Assembly: GCF_017641085.1 (NCBI RefSeq)
Contig: NZ_JAEPPI010000001.1
Span: forward strand, 1,240,001-1,304,000
Direction of reading: 5' to 3'
From: Gracilimonas sp.
Lineage (GTDB): Bacteria > Bacteroidota > Rhodothermia > Balneolales > Balneolaceae
Length of the DNA: 64,000 nucleotides
The notes under the pieces are model-generated. The model did no database searches. It was not told the DNA's origin and saw only the letters and a list, made by a program, of their open reading frames with translations. How positions within the stretch are numbered: the first letter of the stretch is position 1; each line of letters starts with the position of its first letter. Of the stretch, positions 35,496-44,521 are shown one piece after another. A program made the position numbers and the translations under genes.

Positions 35496-36974
35496 ATGCA
35501 ACGACTGTTACTATTTTCCATTTTTTCGTTAGGACTTCTATTCTCTCCAAACTATTCCTCAGCTCAGGATAGCGGTGAATATGACGAGCTCAAATACCGG
35601 AAATGGCGAGTCACCCTCTTCCCTCCTTTAAGTACAAACTGGACTAACGCACCGGATTATACGGCTCGTTATTCCATTAATATATTAGGTGGTTATCATG
35701 GAGGTTTAGATGGTGGTGAAATCGGCGGGCTCATTAATTACAATAAGTACTATGCCCATGGTTTTCAGGTTGCCGGTTTAGTTAATGCCACAGGAGGTGA
35801 TATGGCCGGGGTAAACATTGCAGGAGCCTTGAACCTTTCGAGCGATGAAATGTCGGGGATACAGTTTTCAGGCCTTGCCAACATAGCCGGGGAAGATCTT
35901 GAAGGTATTCAGGGAGCCGGCGGCTTTAATATAGCCGGTGGCAATTCCAGTGGATTGCAGTTTGCCGGTTTAGGGAATATTGCCAAAGGTGATATTGAAG
36001 GCTTGCAAGGCGCAGGAGGCATAAATGCAGCCTGGGGTGATATTTCCGGGTTACAGGCAGCAGGAATTGCCAATATAGCCCGGGAAGATGTGGAAGGACT
36101 TCAGGCAGCCGGGTTTATGAACTTTGCCGGATCCGATATTTCCGGCTTGCAAGCATCAGGAGCAGCCAATATTGCTCTGGGTGATATTGAAGGGCTTATG
36201 GCTACCGGAGGGGTTAACATTGCCAAAGAAAATGCCAGTGGTTTATTCGCCGCCGGGTTGCTCAACGTAGCCAATAATGTTGAAGGACTTGTTTTCTCAG
36301 GTGGAGCCAATATTGCCAAAAACTTAGAAGGGATACAGTTCGCAAGCTTATTGAACTTTTCGGAAACCGCTACCGGAGTTCAAATCGGACTTATAAATCT
36401 GGCTAAAGATTTTGAAGGTGTTCCGGTTGGTCTGATCAGCTTGTACGGTAATGGCCGAAAGAATGTGGATGTTCGCTTTTCTGATGGTGGATTCACTGAT
36501 ATCGGATTAACCCTTGGCACCTATCGTGTGTACAACTCCGCCATTTTCGGCTACAATACCCTTTTAGACAGAGATGCTTACCGAGTTGGGCTCGCCATAG
36601 GCCTTGAAAAGAACATCAACGATTCCTTCCAAAACTGGAAAGATGAATCCATGTATGTGAATCAAGAATTTGCTTTTACTCATCAGTTTGAGGATGAATG
36701 GTCCCGAAAATTAAATATGATCTATTCCTATAAATTTCTGGTAGGCAAGCGATTTGGAAATGGCTTCTCACTCTATGGCGGACCTACTTTCAACGCCCAA
36801 ATCACCCGTGTAAATGCAGCTGAAGATTATACGTGGTACAGTTTATGGTCACCAGAGTGGAAAGGAAGAGATTACCGGTTCTGGGTTGGATTTACGGCCG
36901 GAGTACGTCTATTCAAACAAAAAGCAGTACCCCGCTTCAAAGATGAATTCAATAACTGGGACATTGACTGGTAA
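35496..36974 (+). CDS. Exported repeat protein with 16-residue solenoid repeats and barrel-like C-terminus
   Basis: After a signal peptide (MQRLLLFSIFSLGLLFSPNYSSAQ) the 492-residue protein has a strand-rich start, then about 12-14 copies of a 16-residue repeat with pattern G-[LI]-Q-x-[AS]-G-x-x-N-[IF]-A-x-x-[DN]-x-[ES], roughly residues 75-305. The repeats look like the surface-repeat family sometimes called LA_2272. The remaining ~180 residues (FSDGGFTDIGLTLGTYRVY onward) are beta strands, perhaps a small barrel or cap, ending NNWDIDW. ATG 35496 is chosen since the signal peptide begins there; TTG 35466 is also in frame. The role is unknown; surface or outer-membrane location is inferred. 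Confidence 0.75.
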   Translation: MQRLLLFSIFSLGLLFSPNYSSAQDSGEYDELKYRKWRVTLFPPLSTNWTNAPDYTARYSINILGGYHGGLDGGEIGGLINYNKYYAHGFQVAGLVNATGGDMAGVNIAGALNLSSDEMSGIQFSGLANIAGEDLEGIQGAGGFNIAGGNSSGLQFAGLGNIAKGDIEGLQGAGGINAAWGDISGLQAAGIANIAREDVEGLQAAGFMNFAGSDISGLQASGAANIALGDIEGLMATGGVNIAKENASGLFAAGLLNVANNVEGLVFSGGANIAKNLEGIQFASLLNFSETATGVQIGLINLAKDFEGVPVGLISLYGNGRKNVDVRFSDGGFTDIGLTLGTYRVYNSAIFGYNTLLDRDAYRVGLAIGLEKNINDSFQNWKDESMYVNQEFAFTHQFEDEWSRKLNMIYSYKFLVGKRFGNGFSLYGGPTFNAQITRVNAAEDYTWYSLWSPEWKGRDYRFWVGFTAGVRLFKQKAVPRFKDEFNNWDIDW

Positions 36975-37092
36975 CTGATTATGGCCGTGAATTTAATTCC
37001 GTAAGATTATCCGCTTTCATCAAATCTAAACTAAAAATACGTTCGTACTGTTAAGCAGCTCTAAACAGACAAACTAATTAACTTTGGATTTT

Positions 37093-37665
37093 ATGAAATA
37101 CGCAGTCTTAATTATAGCGTTCATGGCCATTATCGCTACCGCTCTCCTGTCAATAAATGCTGAAGAACCCCCGGCTAATATTCATCAACATGATTTAGAA
37201 CAAGCAGGTATTGAGATGGTAGCAGCACGCCAAGACACCATGCCTGAAGAGGATTATCCGTTCAAAAAATCGGAAGCAGAATGGAAAGAAATTTTGACCT
37301 CCAAAGAATATCGCATTCTGCGTGAACGCGGCACGGAACTCCCCTATGTAAACGAATATGATGACAACAAAAGGGAAGGAATTTATGTGTGTGGAGGTTG
37401 CGGACAAAAGCTGTATAGCTCTGAACATAAGTACGACAGCGGAACAGGCTGGCCAAGTTTTTGGAAACCTCTGGCAGATTCCCTTGTAGGTGAACGAGAA
37501 GATAACAGCTTTTTCATGACCCGCACTGAGATTGTATGCTCAAACTGTGGCGGTCATCTTGGTCATGTTTTCGATGACGGGCCACAACCTACCGGTTTAA
37601 GGTACTGTATGAATTCTGCGGCTATGGATTTCATCCCAAAAGACGAAATTTCAGCTGATGAATAA
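37093..37665 (+). CDS. msrB: Peptide methionine (R)-S-oxide reductase, membrane-anchored or exported
   Basis: Repairs oxidised methionine. An N-terminal hydrophobic segment (YAVLIIAFMAIIATALLSINA) suggests export with an anchor, so it acts on envelope proteins. The MsrB domain (about residues 60-185) shows the two zinc CxxC pairs (CGGCG and CSNCGG), SGTGWPSFWKP, GHLGHVFDDGP and the catalytic Cys in GLRYCMNSAAM (near residue 172). ATG 37093 is preferred to TTG 37084. A terminator follows 45 bases after the stop. Confidence 0.93.
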   Translation: MKYAVLIIAFMAIIATALLSINAEEPPANIHQHDLEQAGIEMVAARQDTMPEEDYPFKKSEAEWKEILTSKEYRILRERGTELPYVNEYDDNKREGIYVCGGCGQKLYSSEHKYDSGTGWPSFWKPLADSLVGEREDNSFFMTRTEIVCSNCGGHLGHVFDDGPQPTGLRYCMNSAAMDFIPKDEISADE

Positions 37666-37710
37666 AAAGCCGGCTGCGTTGTTGGAAATCTTTGCAACTA
37701 TTTAGATTAT

Positions 37711-37738
37711 AAGGCGTCTTGAACAGGATGCCTTTTTT
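37711..37738 (+). terminator. Intrinsic terminator after msrB
   Basis: AAGGCGTCTT pairs with AGGATGCCTT around GAAC (10 pairs, two G-U), followed by TTTT. It argues against any start of the next gene upstream of 37740. Confidence 0.85.
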
Positions 37739-37760
37739 ATTGGAAAACAAATTTTACAGC

Positions 37761-38294
37761 ATGACATCTAAAGCCACTATTCTACACGAAGCCAGTTTCA
37801 GCCCAAAAATCAAAAATTATATTTTGTGGTACGGGGTATTAATTTGCTTCCTTACCGTTGTTATGATCCCCCTTATCCCCATTTGGCTGATTGTCGCATC
37901 ATTCTATCTGAGTAAGTACTTTGAGCGCCTTGAGTGTGAGCTAACCACCCGCTCCCTCCGATTTAAGAAAGGATATATTTTTCATACCGAGCGAACCATC
38001 CCGCTTGATAAAATTCAGGATCTGACCTTCAAAGAAGGTCCTTTGTTGAAATATTTCGGGCTTAGCATTTTGAGGATTGAAACTGCCGGTAGTTCAGCTC
38101 AAGCCGGACCGGACCTTTCCCTGATTGGCATAGTTGATGCCTTCGATTTTCGAAGCATGGTTTTGGATCAGCGAGATAAAGTAACGGACACCCAGGGTTC
38201 GGGTTCTGCGAATGAAAGCGCCGATTCATCCATCGAGATCCTTAAAGAAATCAGAGATTCTCTGAAACGCATTGAAGGTAAACTACCGCAATAA
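37761..38294 (+). CDS. Bacterial PH-domain membrane protein (YdbS/YdbT-like)
   Basis: A 177-residue protein with two adjacent membrane helices (about 18-55: ILWYGVLICFLTVVMIPL and LIVASFYLSKYF) and a following bacterial PH (bPH2/DUF304) domain: LTTRSLRFKKGYIFHTERTIPLDKIQDLTF, ending ILRIETAGS. The tail is Ser/Asp-rich and closes with a short amphipathic helix (IEILKEIRDSLKRIEGKLP). ATG 37761 lies after the terminator; an in-frame TTG 37719 lies inside its stem. The role of the family is not defined; membrane association is clear. Confidence 0.82.
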   Translation: MTSKATILHEASFSPKIKNYILWYGVLICFLTVVMIPLIPIWLIVASFYLSKYFERLECELTTRSLRFKKGYIFHTERTIPLDKIQDLTFKEGPLLKYFGLSILRIETAGSSAQAGPDLSLIGIVDAFDFRSMVLDQRDKVTDTQGSGSANESADSSIEILKEIRDSLKRIEGKLPQ

Positions 38295-38420
38295 GTTTTA
38301 GGAAGTTGGAATTTTGGTTACCCGCACGTGGTTTTACTTCCAAATAAAACAACACATTCCATTTCGTTTCTATAAGTCTATTTTCAGTGCCATGAATCTC
38401 CCCAAAAAGCTCTTTAAAGC

Positions 38421-39899
38421 ATGAAGATATCTGTTATTGGTGCCGGTTTAGGGGGATTGTCAGCCGCTTGTTTACTTGCTGCAAAGGGACATCAGGTCAC
38501 TATTTTTGAAAAGAATGAGAATACCGGGGGGAAGATGAATATTATCGAGGTTGATGGATATCGGTTTGATACGGGCCCCAGTCTTTTAACCATGCCATTC
38601 ATCCTTGAGAAGTTGTTTGAAGAGTGCGGAACCGACCTGCATGATTATCTCTCGTTAGAACCCTTAGATCCCATCTGCAGGTATTTTTATCCGGATGGAA
38701 CTGTTTTCAACAATTATGAAGACAAAGAAGCAACAAAGGATGAAATCATGGCTTTTGCTCCCCAAGATGCAGACTCATATCCGAAGTTCTTAGAATATGC
38801 CCGGTCACTTTACCAAAAAACAGCGGATGCATTCATATTCAACCCTTTGTTTGGCTTTAGCGACCTGAAAGAGTTAGACCTCCTGAGTTTCTTTGGCATT
38901 GATGCCTTTACAACAGTTAGCAAGCGAGTGGATAGTACCTTTGAATCGCCATACCTAAGAAAATTCTTTAAGCGCTTTACCACATACAATGGTTCTTCCC
39001 CTTTCCTTGCTCCGGCAACCCTGAATGTAATTCCACACGTGGAAATAAATCAGGGTGGGTATTATGTGAAGGACGGATTATACAAAGTGGCCGAGGCGTT
39101 GACCACATTGGCTGAGGCGCTGGGTGTTGAATTCTTGTTTAATGCTGAAATTACTTCCATTGAAGTTGATCAATCCAAAGCAAAAGGCATTAAGCTACGT
39201 ACCGGTAAAAATGTTGAGTCTGATTTAGTGATATCAAACAGTGATGCTACAGAAACCATGGCTCACCTTTTGCCGGGTGACTCGATTTCCAATCGAAAGA
39301 AAGAAAAAGCAAAATCTATAGAACCCTCCTGCTCCGGTTTTGTGCTGATGCTGGGTACCGACAAAAAATTCGAGCAGCTGGTTCATCATAATATTTTCTT
39401 TTCGGAGGACTATAAAAAAGAGTTCAAACAGATTTTTGAAGAGAAAGTGATGCCCGATGATCCAACTATCTATATCGCAAACACATCGTACTCCGATCCA
39501 CATCACGCCCCCGAGCATGGATCCAACCTCTTTATTCTGATAAATGCTCCGTATCTGTCAGACCACTACAACTGGGATGAACAGGCAATGTCTTATGGAG
39601 ATAAAGTGATTCGGGAACTAGAGCAGCGAGGACTTGAGCATCTTTCTGAACATATTCAATTCAAAAAAACCATTACCCCGAATGACTTCTACGAAATATA
39701 CCGGTCAAATAAAGGAAGCATTTACGGGACTTCATCCAACAGTAAGTTCTCTGCCTTTCTTCGCCCCAGAAATAAGTCCCGTGAAATAGAAAAGCTTTAT
39801 TTTGTGGGCGGCTCCACACACCCCGGTGGCGGGATCCCTTTGGTGGTGCAGTCTGCGTTTAATGCTGTGGAGTTGATTGAACGTTATGAAACTACCTAA
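38421..39899 (+). CDS. Phytoene desaturase-family FAD oxidoreductase (CrtI/CrtD type)
   Basis: Carotenoid-pathway oxidoreductase of 492 residues. The N-terminal dinucleotide motif ISVIGAGLGGLSAACLLAAKGHQVTIFEK with GGKMN, then FDTGPSLLTMP and the C-terminal FAD block FVGGSTHPGGGIPLVVQSAF are characteristic. FNPLFGFSDLKELDLLSFF lies mid-protein. It could be the phytoene desaturase itself or a later desaturase (CrtD-like); the sequence alone does not settle this. No other crt gene (crtB, crtY, crtZ) is adjacent, so the pathway is dispersed. The stop is 7 bases from the convergent phosphoesterase gene. Confidence 0.87.
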   Translation: MKISVIGAGLGGLSAACLLAAKGHQVTIFEKNENTGGKMNIIEVDGYRFDTGPSLLTMPFILEKLFEECGTDLHDYLSLEPLDPICRYFYPDGTVFNNYEDKEATKDEIMAFAPQDADSYPKFLEYARSLYQKTADAFIFNPLFGFSDLKELDLLSFFGIDAFTTVSKRVDSTFESPYLRKFFKRFTTYNGSSPFLAPATLNVIPHVEINQGGYYVKDGLYKVAEALTTLAEALGVEFLFNAEITSIEVDQSKAKGIKLRTGKNVESDLVISNSDATETMAHLLPGDSISNRKKEKAKSIEPSCSGFVLMLGTDKKFEQLVHHNIFFSEDYKKEFKQIFEEKVMPDDPTIYIANTSYSDPHHAPEHGSNLFILINAPYLSDHYNWDEQAMSYGDKVIRELEQRGLEHLSEHIQFKKTITPNDFYEIYRSNKGSIYGTSSNSKFSAFLRPRNKSREIEKLYFVGGSTHPGGGIPLVVQSAFNAVELIERYETT

Positions 39900-39906
39900 G
39901 TAAAAG

Positions 39907-40419
39907 TTACTCTGCCGCTTCCTGTTCAACATCCAGGTTAATCACTTCTACGTTGTGCAGTTTCCCTTCTATAATCTGGAAGCGAATTACGGTTCGTTGT
40001 GATTGAAAGCCTTGTTTGCCGGCAGCTCCCGGATTCATGTACAACATTTTATTTAAATCCTGATCGCGGGAAATGCGAAGAATGTGAGAGTGGCCGCACA
40101 CAAAAAGTTCAGGAGGATTGGTTTCCATTTCCTGACGGATAGGAAGGCAATAACGTCCGGGAATTCCCCCGATGTGCGTCATCCATACTTTCAGTCCCTC
40201 CCTCTCAAAACGCTGATGCAATGGATAAACCTGACGAATGTCTTCCCCATCAATGTTTCCATAAACACCAACAACAGGGGCGATTTTTTGAAGTTCCTGA
40301 GCTATAGACAGGGTTCCAAAATCTCCGGCGTGCCAGATTTCGTCGCAGTCCTCGAAATACTCGAATACCTGAGGATCGAGGTAATTATGCGTATCTGAAA
40401 TTAGCCCTATTTTGATCAT
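39907..40419 (-). CDS. YfcE/MJ0936-type metallophosphoesterase
   Basis: A 170-residue calcineurin-like phosphodiesterase of the small YfcE group. Metal-ligand motifs are LISDTHNYL (Asp/His, residues 6-14), DEIWHAGDFG (~31), VVGVYGNID (Asn, ~52), WMTHIGG and FVCGHSHILR (~108). It ends in a polar tail. Substrates of this family are cyclic or small phosphodiesters; which one is unknown here. ATG 40419, in a ~100-base divergent spacer with the glycosyltransferase gene. Confidence 0.9.
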   Translation of the reverse strand: MIKIGLISDTHNYLDPQVFEYFEDCDEIWHAGDFGTLSIAQELQKIAPVVGVYGNIDGEDIRQVYPLHQRFEREGLKVWMTHIGGIPGRYCLPIRQEMETNPPELFVCGHSHILRISRDQDLNKMLYMNPGAAGKQGFQSQRTVIRFQIIEGKLHNVEVINLDVEQEAAE

Positions 40420-40522
40420 ACTTTTTGTATCATCTTAGTACTCCAACAAAGCGGAACAAGAAACTACATTTTTCAATCTCGTTCCACCAATTTCGAAACA
40501 ATAGCAAAATTTTATTCATTCA

Positions 40523-41539
40523 TTGAAGAGTTTCAGCATTATTATCGTTACCTGGAATGCCCTTGAGCACCTCAAGAATTATCTGCCATCGGTAACCGAA
40601 ACAGACTATCCTGAATTTGAAATCATCATTGCCGATAATGCCTCAACCGATGGTTCCAAGGAATGGATTAAGTCAACGTATCCTGAAATTAAAATTACCA
40701 GCTTCGACCAAAACTACGGCTATTGCGGAGGAAATAACAGAGCTGTTCCCTTTGCTGAAAAAGATCTTCTACTATTCCTGAATAACGACGTTAAAGTTGA
40801 GAAAAACTGGCTGCAAGGAATCAATGATATATTTGAGAAAGACGAGAAAATGGCGGCCGTTCAACCCAAGATGAGAGCAGTCGAACAACCGGAACATTTT
40901 GAGTACGCCGGGGCTGCCGGGGGATTCATGGATAAATACGGATACACCTTTTGCCGGGGACGAATTTTTAATGAAGTAGAACGGGATGAAGGTCAGTATG
41001 ATGATTCCCCCAACCTATTCTGGGCTTCGGGTGCTGCACTCGCCATCCGAAAGGATCTTTTTATAGAATCCGGTGGATTTGATGAGGATTTTGAGTTCCA
41101 TATGGAAGAGATTGATTTATGCTGGCGACTTCAGAACCAGGGGTATAGAATCGGTTACGCTCCCGAGAGTTTAGTCTATCATCTGGGGGGCGGTTCATTG
41201 CCAATGGGATCTCCACGTAAAGTGTACTACAACTTCCGCAACAGCCTCTTTATGCTATGGAAGAATTATAGTTCGGCCAGCTTACGAAAGAGGTTTTTAC
41301 TTCGGTTGATATTGGATGTTATCGCCGCTTACAAAGCGCTCCTGTCCGGAAAACCCAAAGAATGGTGGGCCGTAGCTAAAGCCCATCTGCATTTTGTAAA
41401 GGACTTTTTCAGGGTGAACCGGAAGCGAAAAAAACTTCAATCCCAACGAACTATCTCGCATGATCCGGATACCATGCTGGATATCAGTCTCATTTGGCAG
41501 CATTTTGCCAAAGGTGTTAAACGCTTTCGTGATCTATAG
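40523..41539 (+). CDS. Family 2 glycosyltransferase
   Basis: A GT-A fold glycosyltransferase of 338 residues: SIIIVTWNALEHLKNYLPS at the start, IIADNASTDGSKEW, the DXD-like LFLNNDVKV, and ASGAALAIRKDLF followed by GGFDEDFEFHMEEIDLCWRL with the likely base in EEIDLCWR. The last ~100 residues are basic and amphipathic (YYNFRNSLFMLWKNY, RLILDVIAAYKALLSGK), suggesting membrane contact. This is the rhamnosyltransferase-like group that builds cell-surface polysaccharide. TTG 40523 is the start, as SFSIIIVTWN directly follows. No polysaccharide cluster is adjacent. Confidence 0.88.
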   Translation: MKSFSIIIVTWNALEHLKNYLPSVTETDYPEFEIIIADNASTDGSKEWIKSTYPEIKITSFDQNYGYCGGNNRAVPFAEKDLLLFLNNDVKVEKNWLQGINDIFEKDEKMAAVQPKMRAVEQPEHFEYAGAAGGFMDKYGYTFCRGRIFNEVERDEGQYDDSPNLFWASGAALAIRKDLFIESGGFDEDFEFHMEEIDLCWRLQNQGYRIGYAPESLVYHLGGGSLPMGSPRKVYYNFRNSLFMLWKNYSSASLRKRFLLRLILDVIAAYKALLSGKPKEWWAVAKAHLHFVKDFFRVNRKRKKLQSQRTISHDPDTMLDISLIWQHFAKGVKRFRDL

Positions 41540-41580
41540 TTTTAAGGGAGATTTTCGCTAAGGCTATTCCGTTGCTACCG

Positions 41581-41607
41581 AAAAAAGTGATCCTTAGATC
41601 ACCTTTT
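41581..41607 (-). terminator. Intrinsic terminator of the aconitase gene
   Basis: Read on the minus strand, AAGGTGATC pairs with GATCACTTT around TAAG and is followed by TTT. It is about 120 bases beyond the aconitase stop. The remaining 41540-41725 shows nothing further. Confidence 0.65.
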
Positions 41608-41725
41608 CCTACCTCTTCTGTCTTCTCCTTCAACATTGAGAAGATTTAGGTGAGGCCGGAGTACAGGCTTGGACTTTTGAGCTAAACACCTGCACACTAT
41701 CAAATAAATCACCTTTATTTTACCA

Positions 41726-43687
41726 TTAAGAAGCTTTTCTCTTCTTGAATGAATTGATCACTCCTCCATCCAGAACTGCCTGTCGCTGTCGGTCACTTAG
41801 CGTATGTTTCACTTCGTATTCGGTTCCTTTGGTCACGTTGACCAATTTGGCCGTATTCCCACTTTCTATGCTTGCACGGATGTTTTCAACTTTAAGCACA
41901 TCTCCCTGCTCAATGTCATTGTAATCTTCTTCGCTTGTGAACTCAAAAGGCGGAATACCGAAATTCACCAGGTTCTGCCAGCCTATTCGAGCATAACTTT
42001 TTGCAATCACAGCTCTTTGGCCAAGATAACGGGGAGCAATAGCTGCGTGTTCACGACTGGAGCCCTGTGCGTAATTTTCACCAGCGATAACCACGTGCCC
42101 ACCATGTTCCTCTTTGGCTTTCATCGCCCGGTCGTGAAAGTTTTTATCGACAACATCGAGCGTGAACTTACTGATCTCGGGGATATTGCTTCTGAATGGC
42201 AGCACTTCGGTTCCTGCACGCAGTATTTCATCGGTTGAAATATCATCCCCCATTTTCAGCAGTACCGGAACTTCAAAGTCTTCCAGTTCACCAAAATTTG
42301 GCATGCTTGAAATGTTTGGCCCTTTCTTAATTTCACCCCGCTCCTCTTTGGGCTTTGGCGGAGTCAGCATGTCGGTATTTACAATAACTTCTTTGAGCGG
42401 AGTGTATTTTGGATACTCCATATTAAACAGCTTCTCAAGATCTCTCGGATCGGTGATTTTGCCTGTTAAAGCCGAAGCTGCGGCCGTTTCCGGGCTCACA
42501 AGAAATACAGAATCTTCTGGGGTACCTGAACGATCCGGAAAGTTGCGAGGCACCGTTCTCAGACTATTTTGACCGGTGGCCGGGGCTTGTCCCATTCCAA
42601 TACATCCGTTACAACCGGCCTGGTGAATTCGGGCCCCGGATTGCACCAGGTTAAACATCACATCATTCTTAACCATGTTCTCGATAATCTGCCTGGATGT
42701 CGGGTTGATATCAAATGAGACGTTATCATTCACTGTTTTACCTTTAACGATTTCAGAAGAGATCCAAAAGTCGCGATATCCGGGATTTGCCGATGAGCCA
42801 ATGTAGGATTGATAAATATCTTTACCCTCTACTTCTCGCACTGGCACCACATTACCCGGAGAACTTGGCAGGGCAATCAGCGGTTCTACATCATCCAGAA
42901 TGAGTTCTTCATACTTATCGTATTCTGCTCCTTCATCGGCGAGGAGTTCAACGTATTCATCACCCCGTTTTTGGGTCTCCATAAAGCGACGGATTTCCCC
43001 ATCGGCCGGAAAGACCGTTGTTGTAGCACCCATTTCGGTGCCCATATTGGCAATCACGTGACGGTCCATGGTATCAAGATTCTTCAACCCTTCCCCGAAA
43101 TATTCTATTACATAGCCGGAAGCGCCATCTACATCGTAGCGGCGGAGCATTTCCAGAACCACGTCTTTGGCACTGACCCAATCTTTTAATTCACCTTTCA
43201 ACTCAACCCCCAGCACTTTGGGCATTTTTATAAAAAGTGGTTCGCCTGCAATCGCAAAGGCCACATCCAATCCTCCCGAACCGATGGCCAACATGCCCAT
43301 ACATCCTGATGCCGGTGTGTGGCTATCAGAACCTGCCAGGGTTTTGCCGGGGATTGCAAAGCGCTCGGTCTCTATAGGATGACTCACTCCGTTTCCCGGG
43401 CGGCTAAACCACATTCCAAATCGTTCAGCTGCTGATTTCAGAAATACATGATCATCAGGATTCTTAAAATCAGACTGTATCAAATTGTGATCTACGTATT
43501 GACAGGAAATCTCAGTTTTGGCTTCGTCCAGTTCCATGGCCTCCAATTCCAACATAACCATGGTGCCGGTTGCATCCTGCGTCAGGGTTTGATCGATTTT
43601 AAGCCCAATTTCTTGTCCGGGCACCATCTCCCCTTCCACCAAATGACTTTGAATTAATTTCTGAGTTACGTTAAGTGGCTTGCTCAT
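41726..43687 (-). CDS. Aconitate hydratase (short, ~650-residue type)
   Basis: Citrate-cycle enzyme converting citrate to isocitrate. At 653 residues it belongs to the shorter aconitase group (sometimes called Aquifex type) rather than AcnA (~890) or AcnB (~860). Visible are LAGSDSHTPASGCMGMLAIGSGG, the cluster cysteine at DSHT..C and the pair in QAGCNGCIGMG, and the swivel-domain block YAQGSSREHAAIAPRYLG with GIPPFEF after it. The cluster therefore has its cysteine ligands. ATG 43687; single-gene unit ended by a terminator at 41581-41607. Confidence 0.92.
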   Translation of the reverse strand: MSKPLNVTQKLIQSHLVEGEMVPGQEIGLKIDQTLTQDATGTMVMLELEAMELDEAKTEISCQYVDHNLIQSDFKNPDDHVFLKSAAERFGMWFSRPGNGVSHPIETERFAIPGKTLAGSDSHTPASGCMGMLAIGSGGLDVAFAIAGEPLFIKMPKVLGVELKGELKDWVSAKDVVLEMLRRYDVDGASGYVIEYFGEGLKNLDTMDRHVIANMGTEMGATTTVFPADGEIRRFMETQKRGDEYVELLADEGAEYDKYEELILDDVEPLIALPSSPGNVVPVREVEGKDIYQSYIGSSANPGYRDFWISSEIVKGKTVNDNVSFDINPTSRQIIENMVKNDVMFNLVQSGARIHQAGCNGCIGMGQAPATGQNSLRTVPRNFPDRSGTPEDSVFLVSPETAAASALTGKITDPRDLEKLFNMEYPKYTPLKEVIVNTDMLTPPKPKEERGEIKKGPNISSMPNFGELEDFEVPVLLKMGDDISTDEILRAGTEVLPFRSNIPEISKFTLDVVDKNFHDRAMKAKEEHGGHVVIAGENYAQGSSREHAAIAPRYLGQRAVIAKSYARIGWQNLVNFGIPPFEFTSEEDYNDIEQGDVLKVENIRASIESGNTAKLVNVTKGTEYEVKHTLSDRQRQAVLDGGVINSFKKRKAS

Positions 43688-43763
43688 ATCTATTTACCGA
43701 TTGTTGAAATTGTGAATTATCGCTACTATCACAACTTCATGAGACGCAAAAAGATTCAGATTC

Positions 43764-44381
43764 GTGAACATTGATTTTGAACTTTACTTTGAGAAAGCCT
43801 TACCGGTCATAAAAAAATGGTGGTTTTCGGTGGTTTGTATTCCATTTTGTTGGGTATTGGCCGAACAGTTTTGGATGGCTCTGAAGTGGGAAATCTCCTT
43901 TTCCTGGAACTATCCCTATCCTTTCTTTCTGTCACCCTTTTTCTTTTTTATAGATAATTTTCTGTTGATTGTCCACGAGGCCGGCCATACCTTATTTGGT
44001 TTTATCGGCGGCAGGTTTATCACCATTCTTGGGGGAACACTTTTTGAAATACTGCTTCCCTTCGCCATATTCGCCTTTGGGTGGTACAATCAAAAACGAT
44101 ATGTAGCTCAAACCGGGTTACTTCTCACCGCTTTTGCCTGGATTGAGTCGGCAGCTTATGCAGCCGATGCCATGGATCGACGAATGCCGCTGATCGGAAA
44201 TCTTCCAAAATCTTCTCATGACTTTTATAACCTCTTCTCGATGAAAGGAGTACTGACAGAACACATGACTTACGCCTGGGTTATGTATTGGATAGGAATC
44301 CTGACGCTGCTCCTTTTTTTTATTTGGCCGCTTATTGAACGAAAGCAATATGAGTATGTGGATATAGAAATGGATGTATGA
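43764..44381 (+). CDS. Membrane protein with HEAGH (HExxH) motif
   Basis: A 205-residue protein with four or five hydrophobic segments and the motif LLIVHEAGHTLFGFIGG near residue 73, the zinc-binding HExxH pattern found in membrane metalloproteases such as the M50 group. A second site-2-type motif (NxxPxxPLDGG) is not seen, so it is not a normal site-2 protease. The long loop between helices carries MDRRMPLIGNLPKSSHDFYNL. The start is GTG 43764. It is divergent from the aconitase gene. The function is unknown; a membrane zinc protease is plausible from the motif. Confidence 0.7.
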   Translation: MNIDFELYFEKALPVIKKWWFSVVCIPFCWVLAEQFWMALKWEISFSWNYPYPFFLSPFFFFIDNFLLIVHEAGHTLFGFIGGRFITILGGTLFEILLPFAIFAFGWYNQKRYVAQTGLLLTAFAWIESAAYAADAMDRRMPLIGNLPKSSHDFYNLFSMKGVLTEHMTYAWVMYWIGILTLLLFFIWPLIERKQYEYVDIEMDV

Positions 44382-44423
44382 TTATTCTCATACATATTAA
44401 AATTAAACCATTAGTTAAAGGAT

Positions 44424-44506
44424 AATCCTGAAAGGATTGAACATGAATAACTCCGGGTAAAACCCGGAGCAAAGGGTACACGCATAACAAAAACCCCAAC
44501 GGGGTT
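44424..44506 (+). repeat. REP-like hairpin block upstream of the transposase
   Basis: Three perfect hairpins with 3-base loops (GAA, AAA, AAC) within 83 bases, at 44424-44438, 44451-44469 and 44492-44506. The last ends 15 bases before the transposase ATG. Confidence 0.8.
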
Positions 44507-44521
44507 AAATGGACCAGGAAA

